From: Amycolatopsis saalfeldensis
GTDB taxonomy: Bacteria > Actinomycetota > Actinomycetes > Mycobacteriales > Pseudonocardiaceae
Length of the DNA: 64,000 nucleotides
Assembly: GCF_900110575.1 (NCBI RefSeq)
Contig: NZ_FOEF01000032.1
Span: 1 to 64,000 of the forward strand
Reading direction: 5' to 3'
Part shown: one piece after another, positions 1-9,295 of the stretch
How positions within the stretch are numbered: position 1 is the first letter of the stretch
Layout: each line of letters begins with the position of its first letter
The notes under the pieces: generated by a model
Told to the model about the DNA's origin: nothing
Database searches by the model: none
What the model saw: the letters and a program-made list of their open reading frames with translations, nothing else
Program-made: the position numbers and the translations under genes

Positions 1-2
1 GT

Positions 3-130
3 GCGGCGGCAGGCACAGCGGGCGCGGCGGGCGCGGCGGGCGCGGGTGCGGCGGCGGGCGCGGCAGGTGCGAGTGCGGCGGCGGGCACAGCGGGTGCAGC
101 GGCAGGCACGGCGGGTGCAGTGGCAGGCGC
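3..130 (+). repeat. Ala/Gly-coding low-complexity repeat
   Basis: Degenerate tandem GCG-GGC/GCA-GGT type codons encode a nearly pure Ala-Gly run (AAAGTAGAAGAAGAGAAAGA and onward) at the visible N-terminus of the first membrane protein. It is the end of a tract that may be longer upstream of the window. Such runs are prone to replication slippage and to assembly error. Confidence 0.75.
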
Positions 131-1313
131 GACCAGCCACGGGACCTGGTCCAGCGCCAACCCCGCCACCCAACCGGCCGCAACCCAACCGGCCGTCAAC
201 CAGCCGGCCGCGGCCCAGCCGGGCACCCGGCAGGCGGGCACCCAGCAACCGGCGGGCTGGCCGTCGGCCGGGCAGCAGTTGGCATTTCAGTCGGCCGGGC
301 AGCTGCCGGGGGCGGGACAGCAGCAAGTGACCGGGCAGGAGGCGGTTGGGCAGCAGCCGACCTGGTATCCCGTGCAGGCGGGGGACGGGGAGGCCGGCGC
401 GGAGCAGCAGCTGGACGGCGGGAAAGCGGCTAAGCCGGCGAAGTCACCGAAGGCTGCGAAGGGGTTTCGGGCGTCGAAGGGGGCTATCGCTCAGACGCCT
501 GGCTGGGAGCCCAAAGCGGTGGGCGACTTCCACACCAACCGGAGGACGACGGCGCCCAGTCCGGCCGATCTGAATCCCACCGATCTCCTCGATCTCTCCG
601 GCGGGAACTTCGACAAGCAGGACAAGCCGCCGACGCCTGAGCTTCGTCAGCTGTGGGAAGAAGGGCCACCGCGGCGGAAGCGGCCGACGTGGCTGTTCCT
701 CTCGCTCGGGGTGCTGCTCGCGCTGGCGCTGATCGTCGGGCTGACCTGGTACATCGGCAGCCAGCCGGACCAGCGGGGCACCGCGGACTCCGTCTCGGCG
801 CCGCCGGTGCCTTCGCCGTCCGGGTCGGCCGACCCGTCGGCCACGCTCGAAGACAAGCTGCCGACGCTGACCGGGAAGCCGAGCCAGGACAACTCCACGA
901 TGTCCCTGGACAAGGCCGTCGAGCTGAAGGCGATCTCGCAGGCCGACGCCGACCTGATGAAAACCGCGGGCGCCAACGAGCTCGTTTACCGCTCGTACGC
1001 CGACTCCGACAACGGGACGATGCTGCTCGCCGTGCCCACGGGGTCGTCGGCGCAGGCCGAGGTGCTGGTGAAGGGACTGCAGGGGAACCTGGTCGGCGGC
1101 GGTTTCGAGAGTGCCGCGCTCGGGCCCGCGCCCACCGACCTCCTCTACTCCGCCAGCAGCCCGGCCGGACGGGTGCTGGCGTTCTGGTACACCTCCGGTC
1201 CGGTCGCGATCGGCATCGGCGCGTCCCAGCCGCTGGCCGGCGACGCGGCGGCCCTCCGGTCACGGATCGAGCAGATCCGCACCAAGGTGGCCGCGGCACT
1301 GCCCGCCGGCTGA
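3..1313 (+). CDS. Single-pass membrane protein, long disordered N-terminus (5' partial)
   Basis: The reading frame is open from the first bases of the window, so the start lies upstream. The visible protein begins with an Ala/Gly tract, continues with a Gln/Pro/Ala-rich disordered stretch, has one basic-flanked membrane helix (RRKRPTWLFLSLGVLLALAL, about nt 671-760) and ends in an extracellular domain of roughly 150 residues. That domain resembles the one in the next gene (spaced motifs AGAxxxxxxxY, DxDNGTMLL and a following Ala/Leu helix), so the two look like paralogues. No enzymatic motif is visible. It lies upstream of a large surface glycosyltransferase fusion, which suggests a cell-envelope role, but no function can be assigned. 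Confidence 0.8.
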   Translation, partial: AAAGTAGAAGAAGAGAAAGAAGASAAAGTAGAAAGTAGAVAGATSHGTWSSANPATQPAATQPAVNQPAAAQPGTRQAGTQQPAGWPSAGQQLAFQSAGQLPGAGQQQVTGQEAVGQQPTWYPVQAGDGEAGAEQQLDGGKAAKPAKSPKAAKGFRASKGAIAQTPGWEPKAVGDFHTNRRTTAPSPADLNPTDLLDLSGGNFDKQDKPPTPELRQLWEEGPPRRKRPTWLFLSLGVLLALALIVGLTWYIGSQPDQRGTADSVSAPPVPSPSGSADPSATLEDKLPTLTGKPSQDNSTMSLDKAVELKAISQADADLMKTAGANELVYRSYADSDNGTMLLAVPTGSSAQAEVLVKGLQGNLVGGGFESAALGPAPTDLLYSASSPAGRVLAFWYTSGPVAIGIGASQPLAGDAAALRSRIEQIRTKVAAALPAG

Positions 1314-1446
1314 CGAACCGCAGCTCGCGGAAGGCGACCCGCGGGGTCGCGCGAGGCCACTGCCGTGCACAATGTCCACGTCGTCACACACATCGGGTCG
1401 CGGTGACGCACTGACGTCGCCTTGCCGACAGATAAGGGGGGCCCTG

Positions 1447-2634
1447 GTGTCCTGGCAGGAGGAGCTGCGCCGGCTGGACGAGGAGCTCGCGTCAGGGCGG
1501 CTGTCCGCGGACGATTACCGCATCCGGCGTGATCAGGTACTGTCCTCGGCCGTCGGCCAGCAGGACCCACCGGCGCCGCAGCAGGCGAGCACGAGCGCGG
1601 ACTCGACGCAGGTGATCGCGCCGGTCAGCCCGCCGCACGGGGTTCCGCAGCCGCCGGCCCAGCAGCCCCCCGCCGACCAGGGCGCGGAGCGCACGCAGGC
1701 CGTTTCGTGGCAACAGCAGCAGCAACAGACGCCGCACGCCGACGTCAACCGCACCGAGTACGTGCAGCCGCAGCAGCAGCCGCCCCAGCCGCAGTACTCG
1801 CCGGCCGGTGGCTTCCCGCAGGCCACGCCGCAGTCGCCGCCCGCCGGGTTCCCGCAGGCGCAGCAGGCGCCGTGGAACGCGCCCGAAAGCGACCAGAGCC
1901 CCCCGTGGGGCGGCGGCAACGACATGGGCCCCCACGTCAGCGAGTCCAACTGGGGCACCAGCCAGGGCCCGGAGTTCTTCAGCGAAAAGCCCAAGAAGGG
2001 CAACGGCAAGAAGGTCGGCGCGATCGTCGGCGCCGTGGTCGTGCTGGCCGCGATCGCGTTCGGCGCGTACTGGCTCTGGGGCCGCGGCCCGAGCAGCAGC
2101 GGCAACGGGCAGCAGACCGCCTCCCCGACGCAGCAGGCGTCGTCCAGCGCGCCGAAGCCGCCGGACCCGATGGCGCTCGGCGCCATGCCCGGCCAGGCCG
2201 AGACGCACGACGACATCACGTCGTTCGGCCAGGTCGACGGGCTGAAGTACCTGAACCCGCAGGAGGAGTCGGCCTACCAGTCGGCGGGCGCGACGAAGGT
2301 CAAGTTCGTCGTCTACCACCTGGACAACGGTGACCGCATCACACTGTTACTGGCCCAGGCCAGCAGCGCGACGGCGGCGAAGACCGCGGCCGAGAAGCTG
2401 GAGCAGATCCAGGTGACCAACGGCGCGAAGCGCGACTCCACCGCGCCGGACGGCGTGTACGCCACCACGATCGACCAGAAGGACGGCCAGTCGGCCCAGG
2501 CCCGTGGGCACTACGCGCACGGCAAGGTGATCGTCCGCGTCGAGGCGTCCGGCCCCGGCAGCCTGAGCCAGGCCAAGACGGACTTCACCTCGGCACTGAA
2601 CGCGCAGCTCACCGCCCTGCCCGCCAATGGCTGA
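1447..2634 (+). CDS. Single-pass membrane protein with SHOCT-like N-terminal segment
   Basis: The start chosen is GTG 1447, with an AAGGGGGG ribosome site just upstream; the frame is open further 5' but that part has no coding character. The protein of 395 residues opens with a short charged segment (SWQEELRRLDEELASGRLSA, then DDYRIRRDQVL) that looks like a SHOCT/oligomerisation motif. A Gln/Pro-rich disordered region follows to about residue 175, then a lysine-rich stop and one membrane helix (VGAIVGAVVVLAAIAFGAYW), and an extracellular domain of about 160 residues. The C-terminal domain resembles that of the preceding gene. Its stop overlaps the next start by 8 bases, so it is probably co-translated with the glycosyltransferase fusion. 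Function unknown. Confidence 0.82.
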   Translation: MSWQEELRRLDEELASGRLSADDYRIRRDQVLSSAVGQQDPPAPQQASTSADSTQVIAPVSPPHGVPQPPAQQPPADQGAERTQAVSWQQQQQQTPHADVNRTEYVQPQQQPPQPQYSPAGGFPQATPQSPPAGFPQAQQAPWNAPESDQSPPWGGGNDMGPHVSESNWGTSQGPEFFSEKPKKGNGKKVGAIVGAVVVLAAIAFGAYWLWGRGPSSSGNGQQTASPTQQASSSAPKPPDPMALGAMPGQAETHDDITSFGQVDGLKYLNPQEESAYQSAGATKVKFVVYHLDNGDRITLLLAQASSATAAKTAAEKLEQIQVTNGAKRDSTAPDGVYATTIDQKDGQSAQARGHYAHGKVIVRVEASGPGSLSQAKTDFTSALNAQLTALPANG

Positions 2635-5600
2635 GCCCGGTACCACCGCCTGCACGATCGTCGCGCGGAACTACCTGCCCGCGGCGCGCGTGCTGGCCAA
2701 GTCCTACCTGGAGCAGCACCCGGACGGCCGGTTCGTGATCGCGGTGATCGACGCGCCGCGGGACGAGGTGACCGTGCTCGACGACGGCACGCGCGTGGTC
2801 GGTCCGGCCGCGTTCGGCATCGACGAGGCCGACTACCTGCGCATGGCCACGGCCTACTCGGTCACCGAGCTGGCCACGTCGGTCAAGCCGTACCTGCTGC
2901 GCGAGCTGCTCGTGCAGACCGAGGTCGCGATCTACCTCGACCCGGACATCGAGCTGTTCGCGCCGATCCCCGAGGTCTCGGAGCTGGCGCTGGCGCACGA
3001 CATCGTGCTCGCGCCGCACTTCCTCCATCCCCTGCCGCAGGACGGGCTGGAGCCCGACGACGCGGTGATCATGGGCACCGGCATCTTCAACCTCGGCTTC
3101 CTCGGGGTGGGTCCGGGCGCCGGGCCGTTCCTGGACTTCTGGGCCGGCCGCCTGCGCCACGACGCGATCGTGGCGCCCGAGCTGCAGCTGTTCACCGATC
3201 AGCGCTGGGTGGACCAGGTGCCCGCGCTGTTCCGCAATCACGTGCTCACCGACCCCGGCTACGACGTCGCCTACTGGAACCTGCACGAGCGCCCGATCGC
3301 CCGCGAGGCCGACGGCACGCTTACCGCGGGCGGCGCGAAGCTGCGCTTCTTCCACTTCAGCGGCTATCGGCCGGAGAAGCCGTGGCTGCTCAGCTTCCAC
3401 TGCGCGCGCAAGCCGCGAGTGATGCTCTCGCACAACGCCGACCTTCGCGCCGTCTGCGACTCCTATGGCGCGAAGCTGCGCGAAGCGGGGTACGCCGAGT
3501 CGCTGGACTCGATTCCGTACGGCTTCAAGAACTTCCGCGACGGCACCGAGGTGCCGAAGCTCGCCCGTCGCGTGTTCCGCGAGGGCTGGATCAAGGCCGA
3601 GCGCAAGGACAAGCCGGTTCCGCCGCACGCGTACGGCGAAGACGGCGGCCTGGCCCTGCGCGAGTGGCTGGCCACACCCGACGACCAGGCGCAGGCCGCC
3701 GCGGGGCTGAACCGGCTGACGCACGCGATCTGGGCGTCGCGGATCGACCTGCAGATGGCGTTCCCGCACCCGTACGGCGCCGACGCGGAGAACTTCCGCT
3801 TCTGGTGCGCGGGCTCCGGCGTCAACGAGGCCGGGCTGCCCGAGTGGGCGCTGCCCGGCGAGCGCGCGGCCACCCGCCCGCCGTCCGACGAGTTCGGCGT
3901 GAACCTGCTCGGCTACCTGACCGCGGAGCTGGGCCTCGGCGAGATGGGCCGGATCGTGCTCCAGGCGATCGAGGACGGCGGCGTGCCGGTGGCCTCGGTG
4001 CTCGAAGAGAAGGCGGTGTCGAACCGCACCGGCATCGAGCGGCCCTCGACCGTCGGCGACCCGCGGTTCCCGCTCAGCATCCTGGCCGTGAACGCCGACC
4101 AGACCCGCGTGATCCTGACCAACCACCCCGAGGTCGGCGCCGGGCGCTACCGGATCGGGCTGTGGGCGTGGGAGCTCGAGGACTTCCCCGAGTGGCAGCA
4201 CGAGGCGTTCGGCATGCTCGACGAGGTCTGGACGGTCAGCGACTTCTGCCGCCGCGCCATCGCCGAGCACTCGCCGATCCCGGTGAAGACCATCCCGGTG
4301 CCGGTGCGCGACCCGGGCGAGCCGTCGCCGCCCGCGCGGGAGCAGGGCGAGCCGGTGCGGTTCCTGTTCGCGTTCGACTTCAACAGCGTCGCGGAGCGGA
4401 AGAACCCTTGGGGCGCGGTCGAAGCGTTCCAACGCGCGTTCCCCGGCCGGGAAGACGTGCGGCTGACGGTCAAGGCGATCAACGCGAAGATGCACCCGCA
4501 GGCCGCCGAGCGGCTGCGCGCCGCGGTGGTGGGCGACGACCGGGTGGAGCTGATCGAGACCTACCTGACCGTGGCCGAGCTGCACGACCTTTACGAGCGC
4601 AGCACCTGTTACGTGTCCCTGCATCGCAGCGAGGGCTTCGGCCTGACCGTCGCCGAGGCGATGGCCCGCGCGATGCCGGTGATCTCCACGGACTACTCGA
4701 GCACGCGCGAGTTCCTCGACGCCACCACGGGCTGGCCCGTGCCGTACCGGCTGGTGCCGGTGGGCAAGGGCAACTACCCGTACCACGAGGCCGCGATGTG
4801 GGCGGAGCCCGATCTCGACGCGGCCGCCGCCGCGATGCGCGAGGTCGCGGACAACCCGGCCGAGGCCGCGAAGCGCGGCAAGCAGGCGCGCGAGTACATC
4901 CTGCGCGAACGCTCGATGGCGGCCGCCGCCGAGTGGATGCGGGCCGAGCTGGAGAACGCGCACCGCGTGTGGCAGGCGGGCAAGCACGCCGGCCGGCCCG
5001 CGCCGCCGCACCCGATCACCCCGCTGCACGAGGCCGCGCAGGCCCTGCACTGGCGGCCGGAGGCGGCCGCGCCGTCGCGACTGCCGCTGGCCCCCGCGTT
5101 GCGCAAGGCCGTGCTGCGCGCGATCGACCACTACGACGTGCACCAGCGCAAGGTGATGGGCGCGCTGCTGGCCGGCGTCGAGGCGAGCAACCAGCGGCTG
5201 CTGGAACGGATCGAGGCGCTGGAAGGCGGCCTCACCGATTCCCGCCGCACAGCCGACGCGGCCCGCGGGGCGGGCGAGAAGCTCGGCGAGCGGTTCGACG
5301 CCTTGCACGACACCGTCGAGGACCTGAGCCGTCGCAGCCCCGACATCAACCTGGCGCTGCGCAATCTCGAAGCCGACGTCGTGAAGCTTTCCGAGGGCTA
5401 CGGCGGCTTCGGCGACGACCTCGAGGCGACCACGGCGTCGGTGCACCAGATGTTCAGCTCGCGCGACGAGCGCCTGGACGCCGACGAGAAGGCCATCCAG
5501 CGGGTGACCCTGGACGTCGGCGCGATGCGTGACGCCGCCCGGCTCGCGCACGCCCCGGTGCCGCGCGGCGCCGACGTGGTCCCGTGTGACGTCGGCGCGC

Positions 5601-6319
5601 TGCTCATGCCGGTCGACGAGGTCATGCTGCCGTGGATCGTCTTCCACCGGTCCTGGGAGGACAGCGAGGCGCGGCTGATGGCCTCGCTGGCTTCGGGCGC
5701 GTTCCTGGACGTCGGCGCGCACGTCGGCTACCACACGCTGCGCCTGCTGCGCGCCACGCCGGAGCTGACCAGGGTGGTCGCCGTCGAGGCGGACCCGGTG
5801 AACGCCGAATACCTGCGCCGCAACGTCGCGGCCAACCTGCCCGACGGCGCGGCCAAGCTGGTGACCGTGGTCGAGTCGGCGGCCTGGGACGCCCCGGGCA
5901 CGGTGCACCTCACGCAGGCGACCGCCGGCAACAGCGGCGACAACCGGGTCAGCGCGGACGGCCCCGGCATCGCGGTCCCGGCCGTGCGGCTGGACTCCCT
6001 GCCCGAGGTGACGGCCCAGCGGATCGGCCTGGTGAAGGTCGACCTGCAGGGCCGCGACCACCGCGCGCTGGCCGGCCTGGACTCGGTGCTGCGCCGCGAC
6101 CGCCCGCACGTGGTGTGCGAGTTCGACCCGTCGGCCATCACGGAACTCGGCGACGACCCGATGGCCGTGCTCGCCGGTTACCGCGAGCTGGGCTACACGC
6201 CGAAGATCGTCGGCGACAACGGCGTTTCCGGCGAAGGACTGTCCGATGTGGACCTGATCGCGGCGGCCCGCGCCGACGAGAAGGCCTTTGTCACGCTGTG
6301 GCTCTCGCCGGAGGCCTGA
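2627..6319 (+). CDS. Multidomain glycosyltransferase - GT4 glycosyltransferase - FkbM methyltransferase fusion
   Basis: This is a 1230-residue cytoplasmic-type protein with at least three modules. Residues 1-270 form a nucleotide-sugar transferase-like domain with a DxD-like YLDPDIE motif (103-109). Residues about 410-790 form a GT-B/GT4 glycosyltransferase with FNSVAERKNP (near 584) and the donor-binding LHRSEGFGLTVAEAMARA (near 665). A charged, probably helical linker (about 840-980) leads to an FkbM-type SAM methyltransferase (about 990-1230) with FLDVGAHVGYHT near 1025. The likely role is assembly and O-methylation of a surface glycan or glycolipid; the order of steps is inferred. Its start lies inside the previous gene (8-base overlap). 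The combination in one chain is unusual, as these are often separate genes. Confidence 0.88.
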   Translation: MAEPGTTACTIVARNYLPAARVLAKSYLEQHPDGRFVIAVIDAPRDEVTVLDDGTRVVGPAAFGIDEADYLRMATAYSVTELATSVKPYLLRELLVQTEVAIYLDPDIELFAPIPEVSELALAHDIVLAPHFLHPLPQDGLEPDDAVIMGTGIFNLGFLGVGPGAGPFLDFWAGRLRHDAIVAPELQLFTDQRWVDQVPALFRNHVLTDPGYDVAYWNLHERPIAREADGTLTAGGAKLRFFHFSGYRPEKPWLLSFHCARKPRVMLSHNADLRAVCDSYGAKLREAGYAESLDSIPYGFKNFRDGTEVPKLARRVFREGWIKAERKDKPVPPHAYGEDGGLALREWLATPDDQAQAAAGLNRLTHAIWASRIDLQMAFPHPYGADAENFRFWCAGSGVNEAGLPEWALPGERAATRPPSDEFGVNLLGYLTAELGLGEMGRIVLQAIEDGGVPVASVLEEKAVSNRTGIERPSTVGDPRFPLSILAVNADQTRVILTNHPEVGAGRYRIGLWAWELEDFPEWQHEAFGMLDEVWTVSDFCRRAIAEHSPIPVKTIPVPVRDPGEPSPPAREQGEPVRFLFAFDFNSVAERKNPWGAVEAFQRAFPGREDVRLTVKAINAKMHPQAAERLRAAVVGDDRVELIETYLTVAELHDLYERSTCYVSLHRSEGFGLTVAEAMARAMPVISTDYSSTREFLDATTGWPVPYRLVPVGKGNYPYHEAAMWAEPDLDAAAAAMREVADNPAEAAKRGKQAREYILRERSMAAAAEWMRAELENAHRVWQAGKHAGRPAPPHPITPLHEAAQALHWRPEAAAPSRLPLAPALRKAVLRAIDHYDVHQRKVMGALLAGVEASNQRLLERIEALEGGLTDSRRTADAARGAGEKLGERFDALHDTVEDLSRRSPDINLALRNLEADVVKLSEGYGGFGDDLEATTASVHQMFSSRDERLDADEKAIQRVTLDVGAMRDAARLAHAPVPRGADVVPCDVGALLMPVDEVMLPWIVFHRSWEDSEARLMASLASGAFLDVGAHVGYHTLRLLRATPELTRVVAVEADPVNAEYLRRNVAANLPDGAAKLVTVVESAAWDAPGTVHLTQATAGNSGDNRVSADGPGIAVPAVRLDSLPEVTAQRIGLVKVDLQGRDHRALAGLDSVLRRDRPHVVCEFDPSAITELGDDPMAVLAGYRELGYTPKIVGDNGVSGEGLSDVDLIAAARADEKAFVTLWLSPEA

Positions 6320-6322
6320 GCC

Positions 6323-7471
6323 CTACGGGTTCAGGTGCACGATCGCCATCAGGAAGGCGCCGTACCAGGCGCTGACCAGTGCTCCGGCGGGCAGCACCAC
6401 CGCGAGCGCGCGGTTCGGCAGCTTCGCGAGCAGCAACGCGAGCGGGACCGTGAGCACAAAGGCGGGCAGCAGGAACCGGGCGCGGGACTGGAAGTAGTTC
6501 GACGAGCAGAGCGCGATGATCACGGTCAGCGTGCTGTAGATCTGCCACGGCAACGGCAGGCGCGTGCACCAGGCCCAGATTTGCAGGGCCACGGCGACCA
6601 CCACGAACAGCGCGGTCACGGTGATCCAGCTCGACTCGTTCGAGGTCAGGCCCTCGCGGACTTGGATCCACGTGAAACTTCCGAAATCGAAGTGCATCTG
6701 CCAGCCGCCCTGGAGCCAGAACCAGCCGTCGGGACGGCCGGTGCGGAGGGCGACGTAACCGAGGTAGCCGAGCAGTCCCAGCGGCGCCAGCAGCCCGCCG
6801 AGCCACGGCCGCCAGCCGTCCTGACGCCGGACGATCGCCACGATCGCGGCGATGCCGACGGCCGCCACCAGCGCGCCGCCGCTCGCGCGGGTCAGGCCGG
6901 TGAAGATGGTCAGCACCCCCGCCAGCGGCCACTGCCGCCGGGACACCGCGACCAGCGCCCACGCGACGAGCGCCACGAGCAGGGATTCCGAGTAGGCCAT
7001 GTGCAGCGCGGCCGAGCCGGGGCCGATCGACCACAGCACCGCCATCAGCAGCCCGACCCGCGGGCCGGCGAGGTCGCGCCCGAGCACGAACAGCCCCCAC
7101 GCCGCGGCGCAGCCCGCGAGCAGCGAAACCGTCAGCGCGGCGGGCAGCGGCGGGATCGCGACGAGGCCCAGCAGGGCGATCAGCGCCGGGGACAGCGGGA
7201 AGAACACCAGGCTGTTCTCGCCGGGCAGTCCGTCCGGGCCCACCGTGACGGCCTGGTTGTAACCGTGCTCGGCCACCGACAGGTACCAGTTCCCGTCGAA
7301 CGCGCCGACGAAGCGGCCGGGCGAGACCCCCGCCTTCCAGCTCAGCAGCCACAGCACACCGAAGGCGAGCAATTGGAAAAACACGTACAACGTGATCGCG
7401 GGCAGTGCCGGCCGGACGACAGTGGCGATGGTGGGGCGCTCGACGACTCGGTCGAGGGTGGACGGCTGCAC
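6323..7471 (-). CDS. PIG-V/GPI-mannosyltransferase-like integral membrane protein
   Basis: The preferred start is GTG 7471, behind an AGGAG 10 bases upstream, giving 382 residues; an ATG at 7543 and longer forms are possible but lack a ribosome site. The protein has many hydrophobic helices and a periplasmic first loop with FVGAFDGNWYLSVAEHGYNQ, typical of PIG-V-type mannosyltransferases that use polyprenyl-phosphate mannose outside the membrane. It faces the glycosyltransferase fusion tail to tail, with stops 3 bases apart, and diverges from an acyltransferase, so it belongs to a surface-glycan neighbourhood. The substrate cannot be read from sequence. Confidence 0.78.
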   Translation of the reverse strand: MQPSTLDRVVERPTIATVVRPALPAITLYVFFQLLAFGVLWLLSWKAGVSPGRFVGAFDGNWYLSVAEHGYNQAVTVGPDGLPGENSLVFFPLSPALIALLGLVAIPPLPAALTVSLLAGCAAAWGLFVLGRDLAGPRVGLLMAVLWSIGPGSAALHMAYSESLLVALVAWALVAVSRRQWPLAGVLTIFTGLTRASGGALVAAVGIAAIVAIVRRQDGWRPWLGGLLAPLGLLGYLGYVALRTGRPDGWFWLQGGWQMHFDFGSFTWIQVREGLTSNESSWITVTALFVVVAVALQIWAWCTRLPLPWQIYSTLTVIIALCSSNYFQSRARFLLPAFVLTVPLALLLAKLPNRALAVVLPAGALVSAWYGAFLMAIVHLNP

Positions 7472-7674
7472 GCGCGCCGGGCTCCTGAACTGCTCGGGTG
7501 AAAGCGGACGAAACTCTCCTCCGATCGTACCTGGGCGGCGCATAAGCCGAGGCCAGAACGCCTTCGTGGGCCTTTCGCGCATTCCGGCATATTTCGGGGA
7601 GTGCCCACCGCGGCCGGAGCAGGGCGCTACCCTTGTCGGGGTAGTCGGGCGAGCAGACGGGGGTGGTCGCGCTG

Positions 7675-9219
7675 GTGGAGCAGCCACCTGCTGTGCAGAA
7701 GAAGACCCGCATCGTCTTCATCGACATCGGCCGCGGCCTCGGCGCCCTGCTCGTGTTCTACAGCCACATCGCCCACCCCTGGGTGATCGCCAAGGGTGAG
7801 AACGCGCCGTACGTCAGCTTCATCGAGGCGCTGACCAGCGACCCGATGCACATGTCGAAGCAGGGCATCGGCCAGATCGCGGTGCCGTTCTTCTTCCTGG
7901 TCAGCGGATTCGTCGTGACGCCGATCGCCCTGCGCCAAGGCCAGGCGCGGTTCGCGTTGAACCGCTTCATCCGCGTGTACGCGCCCATGCTGTTCGTGGT
8001 GCTGCTGACCTCGCTGCTGCTGGTGGTGAACCTGCACCCGCCGTCGACCGGCCAGTCGCAGGAGCTGACCCCGCTCACCATCCTGACCAACACCACGTTG
8101 ATCAACTACATCATCTACCCGCAGATCGTGCTGGTGCCGGTGGCGTGGACGATGATCGTCGAGGTCATCTTCTACCTGCTGCTGATGGCGATGCTGCCGT
8201 TGCTGCGCCGGTGGGTGTGGCTGGCGATCGCGGTGGAGCTGACGTTCATCTTCGTGGTGATGATGAGCCGCTCGCAGCTCGGCCCGTCGTACTCGCTGTT
8301 CGGGGTGAACGTCTCCTACCTGCCGGTGATGGTGATCGGCCAGATCATCTGGGCCACCACGTCGAAGAAGATCCCGTTGTGGACCGGCGCGCTGTACGGC
8401 GCCGCCGCGTGGTCGCTGTACGTGCTGGCGGACATCATCAACGTCGGGCGGATCGACGACTCGTACAACCTGTCGATGGCCTTCGCCGTGCTGTGCTTCC
8501 TGATGGGCATGTTCGCCGAGCCGAAGCTGAAGCAGCGGAAGTTCTGGACGATGGTGTCCGAGCGCAGCTACTCGATCTACCTGCTGCACATGCTCGTTTC
8601 GTTCGTGCTGCTGCAGTTGCTCCGGCCGCTGATGCCGCTGCCGCTCGCGCTGGTGATCGTGATCCCGGCGGTGTTCGGCGTGGTCGAGCTGAGCTACCGG
8701 TTCGTGGAGCGGCCGAGCCACACGCTGGCGCGGAAGCTCTCACACCGGTCGAAGCCCGCGCCGATCAAGGTGAGCAGCGAGATCACCATCGAGATCCCGC
8801 GGGTCGACGAGCGCCCGCTCGCGCCGGCCCGGCGGCCCGCGGCCCCGCCGCCGCGGCCCGGTGGCTCGGCGACCGACGGCTCGGTCCAGGGCAGCCTCAC
8901 CGACGCCCCGCCCGCTCCCGGCAACGGCGTCCGCCCGAAGCCAAGGCCGCAGCCGCGCAACGACGACCAGCACACCGCGATCCTCAAGCCGGTCATGGTG
9001 CCGCGGCCGCCTCGGGAACCTCGGGAACCTCGTGAGCCACGGGAGCTGGAGGAGGAGGACCGCACCGCGGAACCACGTGTCCGGCGCCCCGCGCCGCGGC
9101 GCCGCTCCTCAGCCCCGCTTGAGCTGCAGCACCACTCTGACCAGGAAGACCACGGCCAGCACGGCGACCACGACGATCTCCCACGCCATGGGAGCTCCTT
9201 CCGCCGAACACCTCGGTGA
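7675..9219 (+). CDS. Acyltransferase family 3 membrane protein
   Basis: The N-terminal 365 residues form a ten-helix acyltransferase-3 domain: the opening IVFIDIGRGLGALLVFYSHI holds the family's conserved first-helix region with a His, and VPFFFLVSGFVVTP is the usual second motif. Such proteins O-acylate sugars or lipids at the membrane. A Pro/Arg-rich cytoplasmic tail of about 150 residues follows, ending in PREPREPRE repeats and a His/Asp-rich stretch (LQHHSDQEDHGQHGDHDD). The last 110 bases overlap a minus-strand small gene, and the odd composition of the tail is explained by that antisense frame. GTG 7675 has GACGGGGG upstream; GTG 7663 is an alternative. Confidence 0.83.
   Translation: MEQPPAVQKKTRIVFIDIGRGLGALLVFYSHIAHPWVIAKGENAPYVSFIEALTSDPMHMSKQGIGQIAVPFFFLVSGFVVTPIALRQGQARFALNRFIRVYAPMLFVVLLTSLLLVVNLHPPSTGQSQELTPLTILTNTTLINYIIYPQIVLVPVAWTMIVEVIFYLLLMAMLPLLRRWVWLAIAVELTFIFVVMMSRSQLGPSYSLFGVNVSYLPVMVIGQIIWATTSKKIPLWTGALYGAAAWSLYVLADIINVGRIDDSYNLSMAFAVLCFLMGMFAEPKLKQRKFWTMVSERSYSIYLLHMLVSFVLLQLLRPLMPLPLALVIVIPAVFGVVELSYRFVERPSHTLARKLSHRSKPAPIKVSSEITIEIPRVDERPLAPARRPAAPPPRPGGSATDGSVQGSLTDAPPAPGNGVRPKPRPQPRNDDQHTAILKPVMVPRPPREPREPREPRELEEEDRTAEPRVRRPAPRRRSSAPLELQHHSDQEDHGQHGDHDDLPRHGSSFRRTPR
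9109..9189 (-). CDS. 26-residue single-helix membrane protein
   Basis: This short gene reads MAWEIVVVAVLAVVFLVRVV then LQLKRG. It is one hydrophobic helix with an acidic residue near the N-terminus and a basic end, as in bacterial membrane small proteins. A strong ribosome site (GGAAGGAG) lies 6 bases before the ATG. It lies entirely inside the 3' end of the acyltransferase gene on the other strand. It could be a genuine small protein acting on a membrane partner, or the host gene's true stop may lie elsewhere; the ribosome site and the clean helix favour a real gene. Function unknown. Confidence 0.6.
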   Translation of the reverse strand: MAWEIVVVAVLAVVFLVRVVLQLKRG

Positions 9220-9295
9220 GTAACCGATGCTCTGCCGGTTAGGCGTCCGAAGGTGGGATGGCGTTCACTGACACGGCGTAACTCACACCTTCGGG

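Noticed and set aside
2609..6109. A minus-strand open frame of 1166 codons
   Set aside because: It is the high-GC antisense shadow of the glycosyltransferase fusion: Arg/His/Gly/Val-rich, no domain, no ribosome site.
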